NCBI GenBank assembly: GCA_016710585.1
Contig: JADJVN010000018.1
Location: forward strand, 1 to 64,000
Reading direction: 5' to 3'
DNA length: 64,000 nt
Origin: Saprospiraceae bacterium
Lineage (GTDB): Bacteria; Bacteroidota; Bacteroidia; Chitinophagales; Saprospiraceae
Numbering within the stretch: position 1 is the first letter of the stretch; every line of letters starts with the position of its first letter. Position numbers and translations under genes: made by a program. Below, in pieces: positions 17,604 to 28,062 of the stretch. The notes beneath the pieces are model-generated. The model worked only from the letters and a program-made list of their open reading frames with translations. It was not told where the DNA came from and did no database searches.

Positions 17604-20441
17604 TCAATGCATTCTTCTCATTCTCTCCATGTCAGTGTTTGGAGGTGTTGAGCTAGGTTTTTTTCCAGAATTAAAATTTCTCAAATTATAAGTAAAAGAC
17701 AGCATGACAAATCTCTGAATAGAATTGGTCACGATATCTTGTACAAAATTCTCATATGCATTTCTATTAATATTTGAATTTTGATTTAAAAGGTCATTTA
17801 TTGCCAAAGTGATTTCTCCGCGTTGATTTTTAAAAATTTTCTTTCCGATACCCACATTTAGTATATTTAAAGTTTGATCAGAATTATTATTAGCATAATC
17901 AAATAAAGAAAGTGTATAATCTGTCCGGATTACAAATCCTTCAATTATAATCCAATTTAATTTTGCCTTCAAGGCATGATTCACAAAATTATTATTTGAA
18001 TTCTGACTTGAATTTGATTTCGCTAAATTCAAATTTGGACGCCAAGAAATACTGTAATCTATTTTATCACTGATATTGCTAGATAAACCTAGTCCACCAG
18101 AAATCGTATGATTTAGTGTAAATAAACTGAGACTATCCAAGATTCCAGGAATTCTAGAAAAAGTATAGCCCAGATCATAGCTGAGATTGGTCTTTAATTT
18201 AATAATAGGCTGTGCATACGATAGAAAACTTCTTAAAGAATAGTTTCCACTTAGATTAACAGGTACACTAATCCTAGCTCCAGGAGCCACATTATACTTC
18301 TTCACTATCTCATGATTTGATCCTCCTTGATAAGTTGCATTGGCAATATAATCTTGAGCAATAGTAGCGCCTACCATCAAAAATAAAGTAGAGGCTCTTT
18401 CAGTAATACTGCGCTGATATCGAGCAAAAATATTATGATAAAAACTCTGATCTAATGAAGGATTTCCCACGCTCAACTGTAATGGATTCGCATTGTTTAA
18501 GATATTCTGCAATTGCGACATATTTGGTAACTGAGTATAAGGTCTATAACCAAAACGAAGGTTGGACTGGGCTGAAAATGTTTTAAAACCAAACAAAGAT
18601 GGCATCCAATTTAAATATGTTTTTTTAATCGGATCAGTCGCTGGTAATATACTTTTATTTTGCAATTCAGAATGTTGAAAATTTAATCTCGCATTAAAAT
18701 TTAAACTTTTTTCCTTATTATAACTATAGCCAATCCCGACAGAATTGGTAAAATAATCATTGGAATAATCAGAACTCAACAATGAATTTAATAATGTATA
18801 ATCTTGATCGTTTACGAAATAATCATATGTTGATTTATTGGATTCTTCTTCTTGAAAACTTGATCTTGCTGAAAATAATATTTGACTTAATTTAGATATT
18901 GGTTCAGTATATTCTAGACTTAATGAACTATTCAAAGTATTTGCATTTCCATTTGCAATTTGATCGACACTATCCTTCGTCAGTGAAATTTCATTTAATG
19001 CAAAATAATCAGAACTAGATTTTTTAGGTGCATATCCGATATTCCAATCTGATGTAAATGTTCTTCCTATTTTAAGGAATTTTTTTCTCCACATCAGGGT
19101 GTTGTTTACATTGTAAGTTGAATTTTTAAAATCATTAGAGCTCAACGATCTATTTAAAGCAATATTATCAATCATTGAACTTGCATTTAGATTGGTGTTA
19201 TCCTTCCGAATTTGCGAATTAAATCTTGGTCGTATTACCAATGAGTTCAAACTATCCAATTTTATCTCAAATCTCGCTTGGAGTCTATGATTCGTATTTT
19301 TTGTTTGAGAGATATTTTTTGAATTGAATACTTCGATTGGAATATTAAAATATTCTTGTCTAGTCTCTTCAATAATATCATTATCTGATAAATTGAAAAA
19401 ATAGCTCCCTGTCACTTCTGTATTTTTATTCCACTTGTCTGAATAATTCAATCCTATGGCATGAGTCTGAGCAATGCCTCCAGAACTAGGTACAGTAAAA
19501 TCCTGATTAGCACCACCCCAATTAGGTCCTCCGCGACCTCCACCAAAACCTCTTCCTCCAAACCCACCTCTATCTGAGTTTCCGGTAAGTCCGACTAAAT
19601 CTTCTGAAGAGAAATTTTGGATATTAATATTATTACTCATTCCAATAATTGATAGTCTTCGATCGCCATCAAAATAATTTATATTTCCTCCACTTTGATA
19701 TTTATCCTCATAGCCATAACCAGCGTAAACTTTTCCAAATTGTCCTTGCCTCATTCCTGATTTTGTCACGATATTAATAGTCTTTGTAGTATTGCCATCA
19801 TTCACTCCAGAAAATCGAGACTGTTCACTCAACTGATCAAACACTTGAATTTTATCCACGACTTCTGCAGGAAGATTGCGCAAAGCAGCAGTTGGATCAC
19901 TACCAAAAAAAGCCTTTCCATCGACTAAAACTTGCTTGACTTGTTCCCCTTGTGCTTTTATTTGCCCATTTTCTACTGTCACTGATGGCATTTTACTGAC
20001 TAAGTCTTCAGAAGTAGCATCTTTGAGTACCTTAGCAGAGCTTGCATTGAACTCAGTAGTATCTTGTCGCTCTTTAGCTAGTGGCGCTTTTGCTTTGACT
20101 TTAATTTCATTAAGTGAAATTGCGTCAGATTCCAAAATTAGATTACCCAATTCGATGTCTGCAATTGAGACTTTTATATCTTTTTTTAGCTCTTTGAAAC
20201 CAATAAAAACTACTACGAGATCATAACTTGATGGACTTATGTCTTTTAAAATAAAAGCACCACTAGCATCAGTTAAAGCAGTCTTGAGTATCGAGCCTTT
20301 TTTATCTTTTAAAATAACAGGACATTGCGGTAAAGTCTGAGAATTGTTATCCAATATATTACCAGAAATATTAAACGCTTGTCCAAAAACACACAGGTCT
20401 AATCCAATGACTAGAATGGTTAAAATCAAATATTTTTTCAA
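17604..20441 (-). CDS. Outer-membrane beta-barrel receptor with N-terminal carboxypeptidase-like domain
   Basis: A 945-residue protein. The signal peptide (1-20) is followed by a CarboxypepD_reg-like domain (AFNISGNILDNNSQTLP..., 21-110), then a TonB plug-like segment (about 125-230: SEDLVSKMPSVTVENG, QVLVDGKAFFGSDPTAALRNLPAEVVDKIQVF). A glycine-rich linker (about 285-315, GGFGGRGFGGGRGG) and a long barrel follow. It matches the outer membrane beta-barrel family type of Bacteroidota (OMP_b-brl_3) rather than the SusC type. The C-terminus is low-complexity and hydrophilic (KKPSSTPPNTDMERMRRMH), unlike the aromatic end usual for barrels. No SusD partner is next to it; the ligand is unknown. Confidence 0.85.
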   Translation of the reverse strand: MKKYLILTILVIGLDLCVFGQAFNISGNILDNNSQTLPQCPVILKDKKGSILKTALTDASGAFILKDISPSSYDLVVVFIGFKELKKDIKVSIADIELGNLILESDAISLNEIKVKAKAPLAKERQDTTEFNASSAKVLKDATSEDLVSKMPSVTVENGQIKAQGEQVKQVLVDGKAFFGSDPTAALRNLPAEVVDKIQVFDQLSEQSRFSGVNDGNTTKTINIVTKSGMRQGQFGKVYAGYGYEDKYQSGGNINYFDGDRRLSIIGMSNNINIQNFSSEDLVGLTGNSDRGGFGGRGFGGGRGGPNWGGANQDFTVPSSGGIAQTHAIGLNYSDKWNKNTEVTGSYFFNLSDNDIIEETRQEYFNIPIEVFNSKNISQTKNTNHRLQARFEIKLDSLNSLVIRPRFNSQIRKDNTNLNASSMIDNIALNRSLSSNDFKNSTYNVNNTLMWRKKFLKIGRTFTSDWNIGYAPKKSSSDYFALNEISLTKDSVDQIANGNANTLNSSLSLEYTEPISKLSQILFSARSSFQEEESNKSTYDYFVNDQDYTLLNSLLSSDYSNDYFTNSVGIGYSYNKEKSLNFNARLNFQHSELQNKSILPATDPIKKTYLNWMPSLFGFKTFSAQSNLRFGYRPYTQLPNMSQLQNILNNANPLQLSVGNPSLDQSFYHNIFARYQRSITERASTLFLMVGATIAQDYIANATYQGGSNHEIVKKYNVAPGARISVPVNLSGNYSLRSFLSYAQPIIKLKTNLSYDLGYTFSRIPGILDSLSLFTLNHTISGGLGLSSNISDKIDYSISWRPNLNLAKSNSSQNSNNNFVNHALKAKLNWIIIEGFVIRTDYTLSLFDYANNNSDQTLNILNVGIGKKIFKNQRGEITLAINDLLNQNSNINRNAYENFVQDIVTNSIQRFVMLSFTYNLRNFNSGKKPSSTPPNTDMERMRRMH

Positions 20442-20641
20442 ATTTTACAATTTTGAGATTTATAAAGTGAAATCATTTCACAGCCAAGCATAACAGACAG
20501 GAGCAAAATAGGTTGTTCCCCTTGCAAATAGATATAGATTTATTTAATGTATTATAATGGACTTTATAAATACTTATATATTTTAAAAAATTAACTATAA
20601 AAAAAAGCGAAGAAAAGTCATAAAAATTCGCAGAATAGGTA

Positions 20642-20649
20642 TAATTTTG
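20642..20649 (+). promoter_or_regulatory. -7 box for the LRR protein gene
   Basis: TAATTTTG, an exact TAnnTTTG, 45 bases upstream of the ATG at 20695. The -33 position is not recognisable. Confidence 0.4.
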
Positions 20650-20694
20650 GTTACCAAACCCCAAAATAACCGTCTTAAGCTTGACAAAAACAGA

Positions 20695-22683
20695 ATGAAG
20701 AGAAATTGCATTAAATTCTTGGTTTGGCTGTGTGTATCTTGGGGTGTGTCTCTGGCAGCTCAGGATTGTAATATATCTCGACAATCTGATTCATTAGCTC
20801 TTTTAAGTTTATTTAATTCCCTTGAAGTCAAAGGTCAAATTTATGAATGGGACTTTAAGCTTCCCTTGGAACAGATAGACCCTATTTCGATTAAAGTAGA
20901 AAATTGTAGAATCGTTAAGCTAGATTTAAAACTCAAAGGCATCGTCACCAAAGATAAAAAATTTCCTGTTGAGGTTTTTAATTTAACAGGCTTAAAAGAA
21001 TTAAATCTTTCGGACTGTGGAATTGAAGATCTCATCCCAAGTCAAATAAATAATTTAACTTCTTTAGAAAAATTAGAAATTGACAATAGCAAATTATATG
21101 GAGCTATACCAAATGAAATTTGTTCTTTAAAATCACTAAAATCAATTTCATTTATCAAGAATAAACTTAATGGTAATATTCCTGATGATTTGTATAATAT
21201 GAAATCATTGGAGGAAATTAATTTTAGAGGAAATTTATTGGAAGGAAGTATTTCTCCAAAAATTAAAAATCTAAGTGAACTAAAATATCTCAGAATTGGA
21301 GATAATAAATTCAGTGGCTTGGTTCCTGATGAAATTTCAGAATGTAAAAAACTGGTCGCAATTTCAATTCAAAATAATTTCTTTGAAAAAACAATTCCAA
21401 GTTCAATAGGAAGTTTAAATTATTTGACATATCTCAATTTGGAGAATAATCTTTTCACTGAAATACCAATCCTACAAAATGTAAGCCTCGCAGACTTTTT
21501 AATCAGTTATAATAAGCTTACTACAGAAGACATCCTGCCAATCAAAAGATTACATGAGACCAACAAAATTTTAATTAACTTTCGCTATGAAATTCAAGAT
21601 ACAGTTGATGAATCGTCAACAGTATTGTTGAATCCAGGAGATCAATACATATTAAACACTGATATCGATAAAAGTATCGCCACAAATAAAAGAATATGGA
21701 TGCGATATGGTGAGACATTAGTTAATGGGGAAGCATATTCGTATAAAATTAATTCTTATAATAATCTTACAGATAAAGCTTATTATCATTGCGTCATAAG
21801 TAATGCTGAATTACCAGGACTGAATATCATTGTAAAAAAAGAGACATTAAATGGTAAGCCTCAGATTAATACGATCAGAAAAAGTCTTTGTGAAGGAAAA
21901 TATGATACTTATGAAAATATAATCATCGATGAAAATCATCCACGAGACACCATACTTCTCAAAGGAAAAGCATACCAAAACTGTGATTCAATTTTAATTT
22001 TAGATTACACCTTTATACCAAATTCAAAAACTACTATCTCTGACAAATTCTGTGTCGGAAGTGTATATACCATTAATAATCAACAGTATAAATTTCCCGG
22101 TCTACATATCCAAAAATTTAAAAATTATTTAGGTTGCGACTCCACCTTGATTATTTATCTCGAACAGTATAATGAAATGTTGAGTGCGCCAAATGTGAAA
22201 AAGAATACTGTGAACTCTGGCATGTATGACTTAGATCCAAACATTTACAATAATGCAGATCAAAAAACATATAAATGGAGTAATGCAACATATGAAAAAA
22301 CATTAACCAATGTCCCTTTAGGTATCTATAAGCTTACTGTGACTGATCAAAATGGATGCATTAAGGAATTTTCTTATAATCTAAATACGCTTACTTCAAT
22401 TAATGCTCAAGAATTAGAATCAAAAATAGTCATCTCTCCAAATCCTTGTGTCAATAATCAATCTATAGAAATTCAATTTGAAGATGATTTTAATTCCCTA
22501 AATCAATTATATTATACAATTTCAAACGCAAATGGTCAAAGTGCTAATAATGATCTACCTTTAGAATATAATCAGAGAAAAAGCACAGTTCAAATCTTCA
22601 ATTTAGTTCCAGGAGTATATATCCTTAATATTCATGACCATGAAGGTTTGGTTAATTTTAATAAGAAGATAATCATTCAATAA
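20695..22683 (+). CDS. Leucine-rich-repeat surface protein with T9SS type A tail
   Basis: A 662-residue protein; the ATG at 20695 opens into the signal peptide (FLVWLCVSWGVSLAA) and is preferred over an upstream one. Residues about 75-290 hold roughly eight plant-type leucine-rich repeats of 23-24 residues (for example LKSLKSISFIKNKLNGNIPD). Two copies of a cysteine-containing beta module then follow (about 380-500, C-x-G...Y...GCDS/NCDS). Near the end PGVYILNIHDHEG and VISPNPC mark a T9SS type A sorting domain. The likely role is protein or glycan binding at the cell surface. LRRs of this kind are used for adhesion, but the partner is unknown. Confidence 0.85.
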   Translation: MKRNCIKFLVWLCVSWGVSLAAQDCNISRQSDSLALLSLFNSLEVKGQIYEWDFKLPLEQIDPISIKVENCRIVKLDLKLKGIVTKDKKFPVEVFNLTGLKELNLSDCGIEDLIPSQINNLTSLEKLEIDNSKLYGAIPNEICSLKSLKSISFIKNKLNGNIPDDLYNMKSLEEINFRGNLLEGSISPKIKNLSELKYLRIGDNKFSGLVPDEISECKKLVAISIQNNFFEKTIPSSIGSLNYLTYLNLENNLFTEIPILQNVSLADFLISYNKLTTEDILPIKRLHETNKILINFRYEIQDTVDESSTVLLNPGDQYILNTDIDKSIATNKRIWMRYGETLVNGEAYSYKINSYNNLTDKAYYHCVISNAELPGLNIIVKKETLNGKPQINTIRKSLCEGKYDTYENIIIDENHPRDTILLKGKAYQNCDSILILDYTFIPNSKTTISDKFCVGSVYTINNQQYKFPGLHIQKFKNYLGCDSTLIIYLEQYNEMLSAPNVKKNTVNSGMYDLDPNIYNNADQKTYKWSNATYEKTLTNVPLGIYKLTVTDQNGCIKEFSYNLNTLTSINAQELESKIVISPNPCVNNQSIEIQFEDDFNSLNQLYYTISNANGQSANNDLPLEYNQRKSTVQIFNLVPGVYILNIHDHEGLVNFNKKIIIQ

Positions 22684-22748
22684 TTTTCGCTTTCTAAATC
22701 CTCCCCTAATACATTCTCCTGTTTTATATAGCACTCAAAATTTTTGCT

Positions 22749-22756
22749 TACTTTTG
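22749..22756 (+). promoter_or_regulatory. -7 box for mtaB
   Basis: TACTTTTG, an exact TAnnTTTG, 16 bases before the start codon, giving a near-leaderless transcript. No clear -33 box. Confidence 0.4.
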
Positions 22757-22772
22757 CAATTATTTTATTCAA

Positions 22773-24125
22773 ATGTCCACAGGAAGATCAATTGCATTTC
22801 ATACATTAGGCTGCAAACTGAATTTTTCAGAGAGTTCGTCTATTGGAAAGCAATTCAAAAATGCAGGATATGCTGAAGTGGATTTTAATGATGCAGCAGA
22901 CTATTATGTGATCAATACCTGTTCCGTCACCGATGAAGCAGATAAAAAATGTAGATATGCTGTAAGAAAAGCATTGAGGAAAAATCCTAGCGCTAAGGTC
23001 ATCGTCATCGGCTGCTATGCACAACTTAAGCCTAAAGAAATTGCGTCCATCCCTGGTGTAGCAATGGTGCTCGGTGCAGCAGAAAAATTCAATATCTTAC
23101 ATCATATCAATAGTATCGACACATATAGTTCAAGCTATGCTTCAATCTTTGCTTCCGCAGTAAGTGATGCCAATATATTTATCCCTAGCTATTCGATCGA
23201 AGATCGAACACGTACTTTCCTAAAAGTACAAGACGGCTGTGACTATAAATGTAGCTTCTGCACGATTCCATTGGCAAGAGGAAAATCTAGAAGTGGCAGA
23301 ATAGAAGAAATCGTGAATTTGGTAAATCAAATAGCAAGTCAAGGAATTAAGGAAATTGTCTTGACAGGAGTAAATCTAGGCGACTTCGGACAAGGCACAG
23401 AAATAATTGAAGGCAATAAAACAAAAAAAGAAGCATTGTTTATTGACTTAATTCGTGCATTAGATGCGATTGAATCTATTGAACGATTTAGGATTTCGAG
23501 CATAGAACCTAATCTTTGTACCGATGAGATCATTGATTTTGTGGCTCAATCCAAGCGATTTATGCCACACTTTCATATCCCCTTACAATCAGGAGACAAT
23601 GACATACTTTCTGTAATGAAGAGGAGGTATAAAAGAGAATTATATGCCTCTCGAGTAGAAAAAATTAAAACCGTCATGCCACATGCATGTATTGGTGTAG
23701 ATGTTATTGTTGGTTTTCCTGGAGAAACAATCGAGCATTTCCACAACAGCTATCATTTTATTAATAACCTAGATATCTCTTATCTTCATGTGTTTACCTA
23801 TTCTGAGAGAGAAAACACACTGGCTGCAACAATGGATCAAATCGTTCCGATGAATGAAAGACATAAACGTAATGAAATGTTGAGAATATTATCCGAGAAA
23901 AAGAGGAGATACTTCTACGAACAACATTTGCAAACTGTTAGACCAGTATTATGGGAGAAGGAAGAAAAACATGGTCAGATGCATGGGTTTACTGACAATT
24001 ATATAAAAATGACCAGACCAAGCGATCCATATTTATTCAATAGAATATGTGATACTACTCTTGCAGAAATTAATACAGAAGGGCTGATGGTATCCCTTGC
24101 ACAAGATCAGTTTATTGCCCTTTAA
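22773..24125 (+). CDS. mtaB: tRNA t6A37 methylthiotransferase MtaB
   Basis: A 450-residue radical-SAM enzyme that converts t6A37 to ms2t6A in ANN-decoding tRNAs. The UPF0004 domain has Cys14 (TLGCKLNFSE), Cys50 (NTCSVT) and Cys81 (GCYAQ) for the auxiliary 4Fe-4S cluster. The radical-SAM motif is Cys156, Cys160 and Cys163 (CDYKCSFC). A C-terminal TRAM-like region with RPVLWEKEE lies at about 385-445. The opening HTLGCKLNFSES separates MtaB from MiaB and RimO. Length is normal and all six cysteines are present. Confidence 0.93.
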   Translation: MSTGRSIAFHTLGCKLNFSESSSIGKQFKNAGYAEVDFNDAADYYVINTCSVTDEADKKCRYAVRKALRKNPSAKVIVIGCYAQLKPKEIASIPGVAMVLGAAEKFNILHHINSIDTYSSSYASIFASAVSDANIFIPSYSIEDRTRTFLKVQDGCDYKCSFCTIPLARGKSRSGRIEEIVNLVNQIASQGIKEIVLTGVNLGDFGQGTEIIEGNKTKKEALFIDLIRALDAIESIERFRISSIEPNLCTDEIIDFVAQSKRFMPHFHIPLQSGDNDILSVMKRRYKRELYASRVEKIKTVMPHACIGVDVIVGFPGETIEHFHNSYHFINNLDISYLHVFTYSERENTLAATMDQIVPMNERHKRNEMLRILSEKKRRYFYEQHLQTVRPVLWEKEEKHGQMHGFTDNYIKMTRPSDPYLFNRICDTTLAEINTEGLMVSLAQDQFIAL

Positions 24126-24194
24126 AATTTAATTCAAAATCCACATTAGAAATGAACTACATGTAAATCTGTCATATGTTCAATAGAATAAAGT

Positions 24195-24608
24195 CTAATG
24201 TTGAATGGGGTTTAATCGAATTGCCAAAATTGCCATTGGAATATAAGCTAGACATAAATCTACGATAGTAAACCAAATTGGTGAAGGCAGCAAAATAATA
24301 TTGACGATTCCTCCAATCATAAACCAGATACCAATAGCTAAAGCGAAACGCATCTTATTATTTGCTGCTAAATAATAGGCAATAAAAGCCCCAACGAAAG
24401 TACCCAATGCATGAGCAAGAAAAGGCATCAAAAAATGTTTAGCTTGCATCATAGGCATTGCAGCTTTTAGGCCTTCCATTGTAGTTAAATCAGCGCCTTC
24501 TGGAGGAGGAATAACAGAACTGCTCATCATAATTATTCCCATATTGACGAAACCACCAATGATGATGCCTACTGTAACGGCAAGAATATTTTTTAAAGTT
24601 GGATTCAT
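24195..24608 (-). CDS. Four-helix membrane protein of unknown function
   Basis: A 137-residue protein with four predicted membrane segments: about 7-28 (ILAVTVGIIIGGFVNMGIIM), 60-80, 86-107 and 112-130. A conserved-looking loop PPPEGADLTTMEGLKAAMPM sits between the first two. No catalytic residues are recognised. It is transcribed alone, convergent with mtaB and divergent from carB. A small conserved Bacteroidota membrane family is likely, but no function can be assigned. Confidence 0.7.
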   Translation of the reverse strand: MNPTLKNILAVTVGIIIGGFVNMGIIMMSSSVIPPPEGADLTTMEGLKAAMPMMQAKHFLMPFLAHALGTFVGAFIAYYLAANNKMRFALAIGIWFMIGGIVNIILLPSPIWFTIVDLCLAYIPMAILAIRLNPIQH

Positions 24609-24786
24609 TTTAATCGTTTTATTTGAGCTCTAAAGATAATTCAATTTTAATTGCAAATTAAAAACACTAAAATTATCCGCACAGATAACATTAAAATCAA
24701 ACAGTTGAATTAGAAAAACCTATTTTAAATATTAAGTAATTCATTCATAAGTGGAAAAACTAACCAAAAACTAAAGCTTAAGGTAT

Positions 24787-24794
24787 TATCTTTG
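24787..24794 (+). promoter_or_regulatory. -7 box for carB
   Basis: TATCTTTG, an exact TAnnTTTG, with the carB ATG 15 bases downstream. The -33 region is weak. Confidence 0.45.
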
Positions 24795-24809
24795 CGCCAA
24801 ATTGTAATC

Positions 24810-27626
24810 ATGCCCAAGGATAATTCTATTAAATCAGTACTCATTATAGGAAGTGGTCCTATTATCATTGGACAAGCTTGTGAATTTGATTATTCTGGAA
24901 CTCAAGCAGCAAGATCACTTAGAGAAGAAGGAATTGAAGTGTCATTGATCAATTCTAATCCAGCTACAATCATGACAGATCCTGTTACCGCTGACCATAT
25001 TTATCTTTGGCCATTGACAGTGGAGTCAATTATCAAGATTCTTGAAGAGCGAAAAATAGATGCTGTCCTTCCTACAATGGGTGGACAAACTGCCTTAAAT
25101 CTAGCCATGGAAGCCGATAAACAAAATATCTGGAATAAATATGGTGTAAAGATGATTGGTGTAGATATCAGTGCTATCGAACTCACTGAGGACCGAGAGC
25201 TTTTTCGAAAACACATGGTAAAATTGGGTGTTGCAGTAGCTCCTTCAAAAATAGCTAATTCATTTTTGGAAGGCAAAGAAGCTGCTCAAGCAATAGGATT
25301 TCCACTCGTGATTCGTCCATCCTACACACTAGGTGGTACAGGTGGAAGTTTTGTACATAAATCAGAGCAATTTGATGAAGCATTGCGAAGAGGATTAGAT
25401 GCCTCACCTACTCATGAAGTCCTTGTAGAAAAAGCTGTATTGGGCTGGAAGGAATTTGAATTAGAACTTCTTAGAGATAAAAATGACAATGTCGTGATCA
25501 TCTGTACTGTGGAGAATATTGATCCAATGGGGATCCATACTGGTGATAGTATTACGGTAGCTCCCGCAATGACTTTAAGCGATACTGCATTTCAAAATAT
25601 GCGCGACAGTGCGATCATGATGATGCGCTCTTTAGGAAATTTTTCTGGAGGCTGCAATGTTCAGTTTGCACTTCATCCAGATACAGAAGATTTGATAGCT
25701 GTGGAGATCAATCCTAGAGTCTCTAGGTCTTCAGCATTGGCGAGTAAAGCCACAGGTTACCCCATTGCAAAAATTGCTGCAAAACTAGCATTAGGTTATA
25801 CTCTAGATGAATTAAATAATCAAATAACAAAAACCACTAGTGCACTTTTTGAACCTGCATTGGATTATGTGATTGTAAAAATGCCAAGATGGAATTTCGA
25901 GAAATTTCATGGTGCAGATACAAGGCTAGGATTACAGATGAAGTCTGTAGGTGAAGTTATGGCAATAGGGAGATCCTTCACTGAAGCTTTACAAAAAGCC
26001 TGTCAATCTCAAGAAAATGACAGACATGGACTTGGCGCAGATAAAAAAGAATGGTATAATACTCAAGATGTATTGGAAAGATTGGAGAAGGTCTCAGACG
26101 ATAGAATCTACAGGTTAAAAGATGCCTTAAGAATTGGAGTTCCTGAAAAATCAATTCATAAACTCACAGGAATCGATCCTTGGTTCATTAAGGAGATCAA
26201 AAAATTGGTCAATATGGAAGATCAATTGCAGAAATATAATGTGCCTGATGATATTCCAAAGGAATTTTTTCTTGACCTTAAGAAAAATGGATATTCAGAT
26301 AATCAGATTGCTTGGTTGCTTCGAATTGAAGAAAAAGATGTCACAAAACATCGCAAGAAACTCAATATTAAAAGAGTTTATAAAATGGTAGACACATGTG
26401 CAGCAGAGTTTGAAGCTCAAACGCCATATTATTACTCTACTTTCGATCAATTCAATGAAAGTATCCCAAGCGATAAGAAAAAAATCGTTGTACTCGGATC
26501 AGGTCCAAATCGAATCGGGCAGGGAATAGAATTTGACTATTGCTGCGTTCATGGTGTTATGGCGATCAAGGAAGAAGGCATGGAAGCAATTATGGTTAAT
26601 TGCAATCCTGAGACTGTTTCCACAGATTTTGACATCGCAGATAAATTATATTTCGAGCCTATATATTGGGAACATATTGAAGAGATATTAGATCATGAGA
26701 AACCAGCAGGGGTTATCGTGCAATTGGGTGGTCAGACAGCATTAAAATTAGCTGAAAAAATTCATCAAAAAGGTATTCCAATTATCGGTACCTCCTATCC
26801 AAGCATGGACATTGCCGAAGACAGAGGCAGGTTCTCCGATTTATTAAAAGAAATGGAGATTCCCTATCCAAATTATGGTGTAGCGACCAATGCCGATGAA
26901 GCCCTTGAGGTAGCAAGAAGCATTGGCTATCCAGTATTGGTGAGACCATCATATGTCTTGGGTGGACAGCGAATGAGAATAGTAATCAACGATGAAGAAT
27001 TGGAGTCACATGTGCTGTCTATATTCAAACATATGCCTGACAATAAAGTCTTGATCGATCAATTCCTGGATAGAGCTAAAGAAGCAGAAGTCGATTGCAT
27101 CTGTGATGGTGAAGACGTTCATATTATGGGAATCATGGAACATATCGAACCTGCAGGAATTCATTCAGGTGATAGTTCAGCGGTATTACCTACCTATAGT
27201 TTGAGCAGTGATGCAGTAGCGACAATGGCAGCATATAGTAAACGCATCGCTTTAACATTGAATACACTAGGATTAGTGAATATCCAATTCGCGATTAAAG
27301 ACAATAAGGTATTCGTCATCGAAGCCAATCCTAGAGCTTCACGAACGACCCCTTTTATTGCCAAGGCCTATAAAGTGCCATATCTCAATATCGCAACTAA
27401 AATCATGCTTGGAACAAAGAAGTTGAAAGACTTCAACATTGAAAATAAATTGGATGGGTACGCTATCAAAGTTCCTGTATTTTCATTTAATAAATTCCCT
27501 GGAGTAGATATCAGTTTAGGTCCAGAAATGAAATCCACGGGTGAGGCTATTTATTTTATTAAAGATTTATTTGACCCATATTTCAGGGATCTCGACAGTA
27601 AACGATATATGTATTTGACAAGGTAA
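24810..27626 (+). CDS. carB: Carbamoyl-phosphate synthase large subunit, without allosteric domain
   Basis: A 938-residue enzyme that makes carbamoyl phosphate from bicarbonate, ammonia and two ATP for pyrimidine and arginine synthesis. The ATG at 24810 (MPKDNSIKSVLIIGSGP) is chosen because an upstream TTG lies inside the promoter. There are two ATP-grasp halves: residues about 1-400 (VIRPSYTLGGTGGS) and about 550-930 (VLVRPSYVLGGQRMRIVI), joined by the oligomerisation region. The protein stops soon after EMKSTGEAIYFIKDLFDPYF. The roughly 140-residue MGS-like allosteric domain of the E. coli enzyme (1073 residues) is absent, as I recall for other Bacteroidota. No carA is adjacent. Confidence 0.95.
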   Translation: MPKDNSIKSVLIIGSGPIIIGQACEFDYSGTQAARSLREEGIEVSLINSNPATIMTDPVTADHIYLWPLTVESIIKILEERKIDAVLPTMGGQTALNLAMEADKQNIWNKYGVKMIGVDISAIELTEDRELFRKHMVKLGVAVAPSKIANSFLEGKEAAQAIGFPLVIRPSYTLGGTGGSFVHKSEQFDEALRRGLDASPTHEVLVEKAVLGWKEFELELLRDKNDNVVIICTVENIDPMGIHTGDSITVAPAMTLSDTAFQNMRDSAIMMMRSLGNFSGGCNVQFALHPDTEDLIAVEINPRVSRSSALASKATGYPIAKIAAKLALGYTLDELNNQITKTTSALFEPALDYVIVKMPRWNFEKFHGADTRLGLQMKSVGEVMAIGRSFTEALQKACQSQENDRHGLGADKKEWYNTQDVLERLEKVSDDRIYRLKDALRIGVPEKSIHKLTGIDPWFIKEIKKLVNMEDQLQKYNVPDDIPKEFFLDLKKNGYSDNQIAWLLRIEEKDVTKHRKKLNIKRVYKMVDTCAAEFEAQTPYYYSTFDQFNESIPSDKKKIVVLGSGPNRIGQGIEFDYCCVHGVMAIKEEGMEAIMVNCNPETVSTDFDIADKLYFEPIYWEHIEEILDHEKPAGVIVQLGGQTALKLAEKIHQKGIPIIGTSYPSMDIAEDRGRFSDLLKEMEIPYPNYGVATNADEALEVARSIGYPVLVRPSYVLGGQRMRIVINDEELESHVLSIFKHMPDNKVLIDQFLDRAKEAEVDCICDGEDVHIMGIMEHIEPAGIHSGDSSAVLPTYSLSSDAVATMAAYSKRIALTLNTLGLVNIQFAIKDNKVFVIEANPRASRTTPFIAKAYKVPYLNIATKIMLGTKKLKDFNIENKLDGYAIKVPVFSFNKFPGVDISLGPEMKSTGEAIYFIKDLFDPYFRDLDSKRYMYLTR

Positions 27627-27664
27627 AATAATTCTGTTTTTCAAATTCAAAAAAAAATATTAAA

Positions 27665-27967
27665 ATGCAAGACATCACAGCTAAAGAGTTAAAAACAAAA
27701 CTCGACAATAAAGAAAATTTCACTTTAATCGACGTTCGTGAAATTCATGAAAATGCTGAATTCAATATCGGAGGCGTATTATGGCCACTAGGCTTATTTC
27801 CAGATAAAATAAAATCTCTTGAAGGCAAAGAAAATGATGAAATCGTTGTGTATTGCCGCAGCGGAAACCGAAGTGGAATAGCAAAATCTCAACTAGTCAA
27901 TGCTGGTTTTAAAAATGTGAGGAATCTATTGGGAGGAATGATGAATTGGCAGAGTGAGATCAAATAA
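27665..27967 (+). CDS. Single-domain rhodanese
   Basis: A 100-residue cytoplasmic rhodanese-like sulfurtransferase. It shows the family pattern TLIDVREIHENAEFNIGGV (about 20-38) and the active-site loop CRSGNRSG with Cys64. Such proteins carry persulfide sulfur, but the acceptor cannot be deduced. It starts 38 bases after carB on the same strand and may be co-transcribed. No partner gene suggests a specific pathway. Confidence 0.9.
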   Translation: MQDITAKELKTKLDNKENFTLIDVREIHENAEFNIGGVLWPLGLFPDKIKSLEGKENDEIVVYCRSGNRSGIAKSQLVNAGFKNVRNLLGGMMNWQSEIK

Positions 27968-28062
27968 AATGACTATCAAACAAGCTTCGATTATTTAAAG
28001 CACAAAATATTTTTCTGCTTTGGACTTTAAAATAAATTTATAAATTCCACCATCCAAAGTTT

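Noticed and set aside
20473..20784. Minus-strand frame of 103 codons
   Set aside because: Overlaps the start of the LRR gene and its promoter; no signal peptide or family features.
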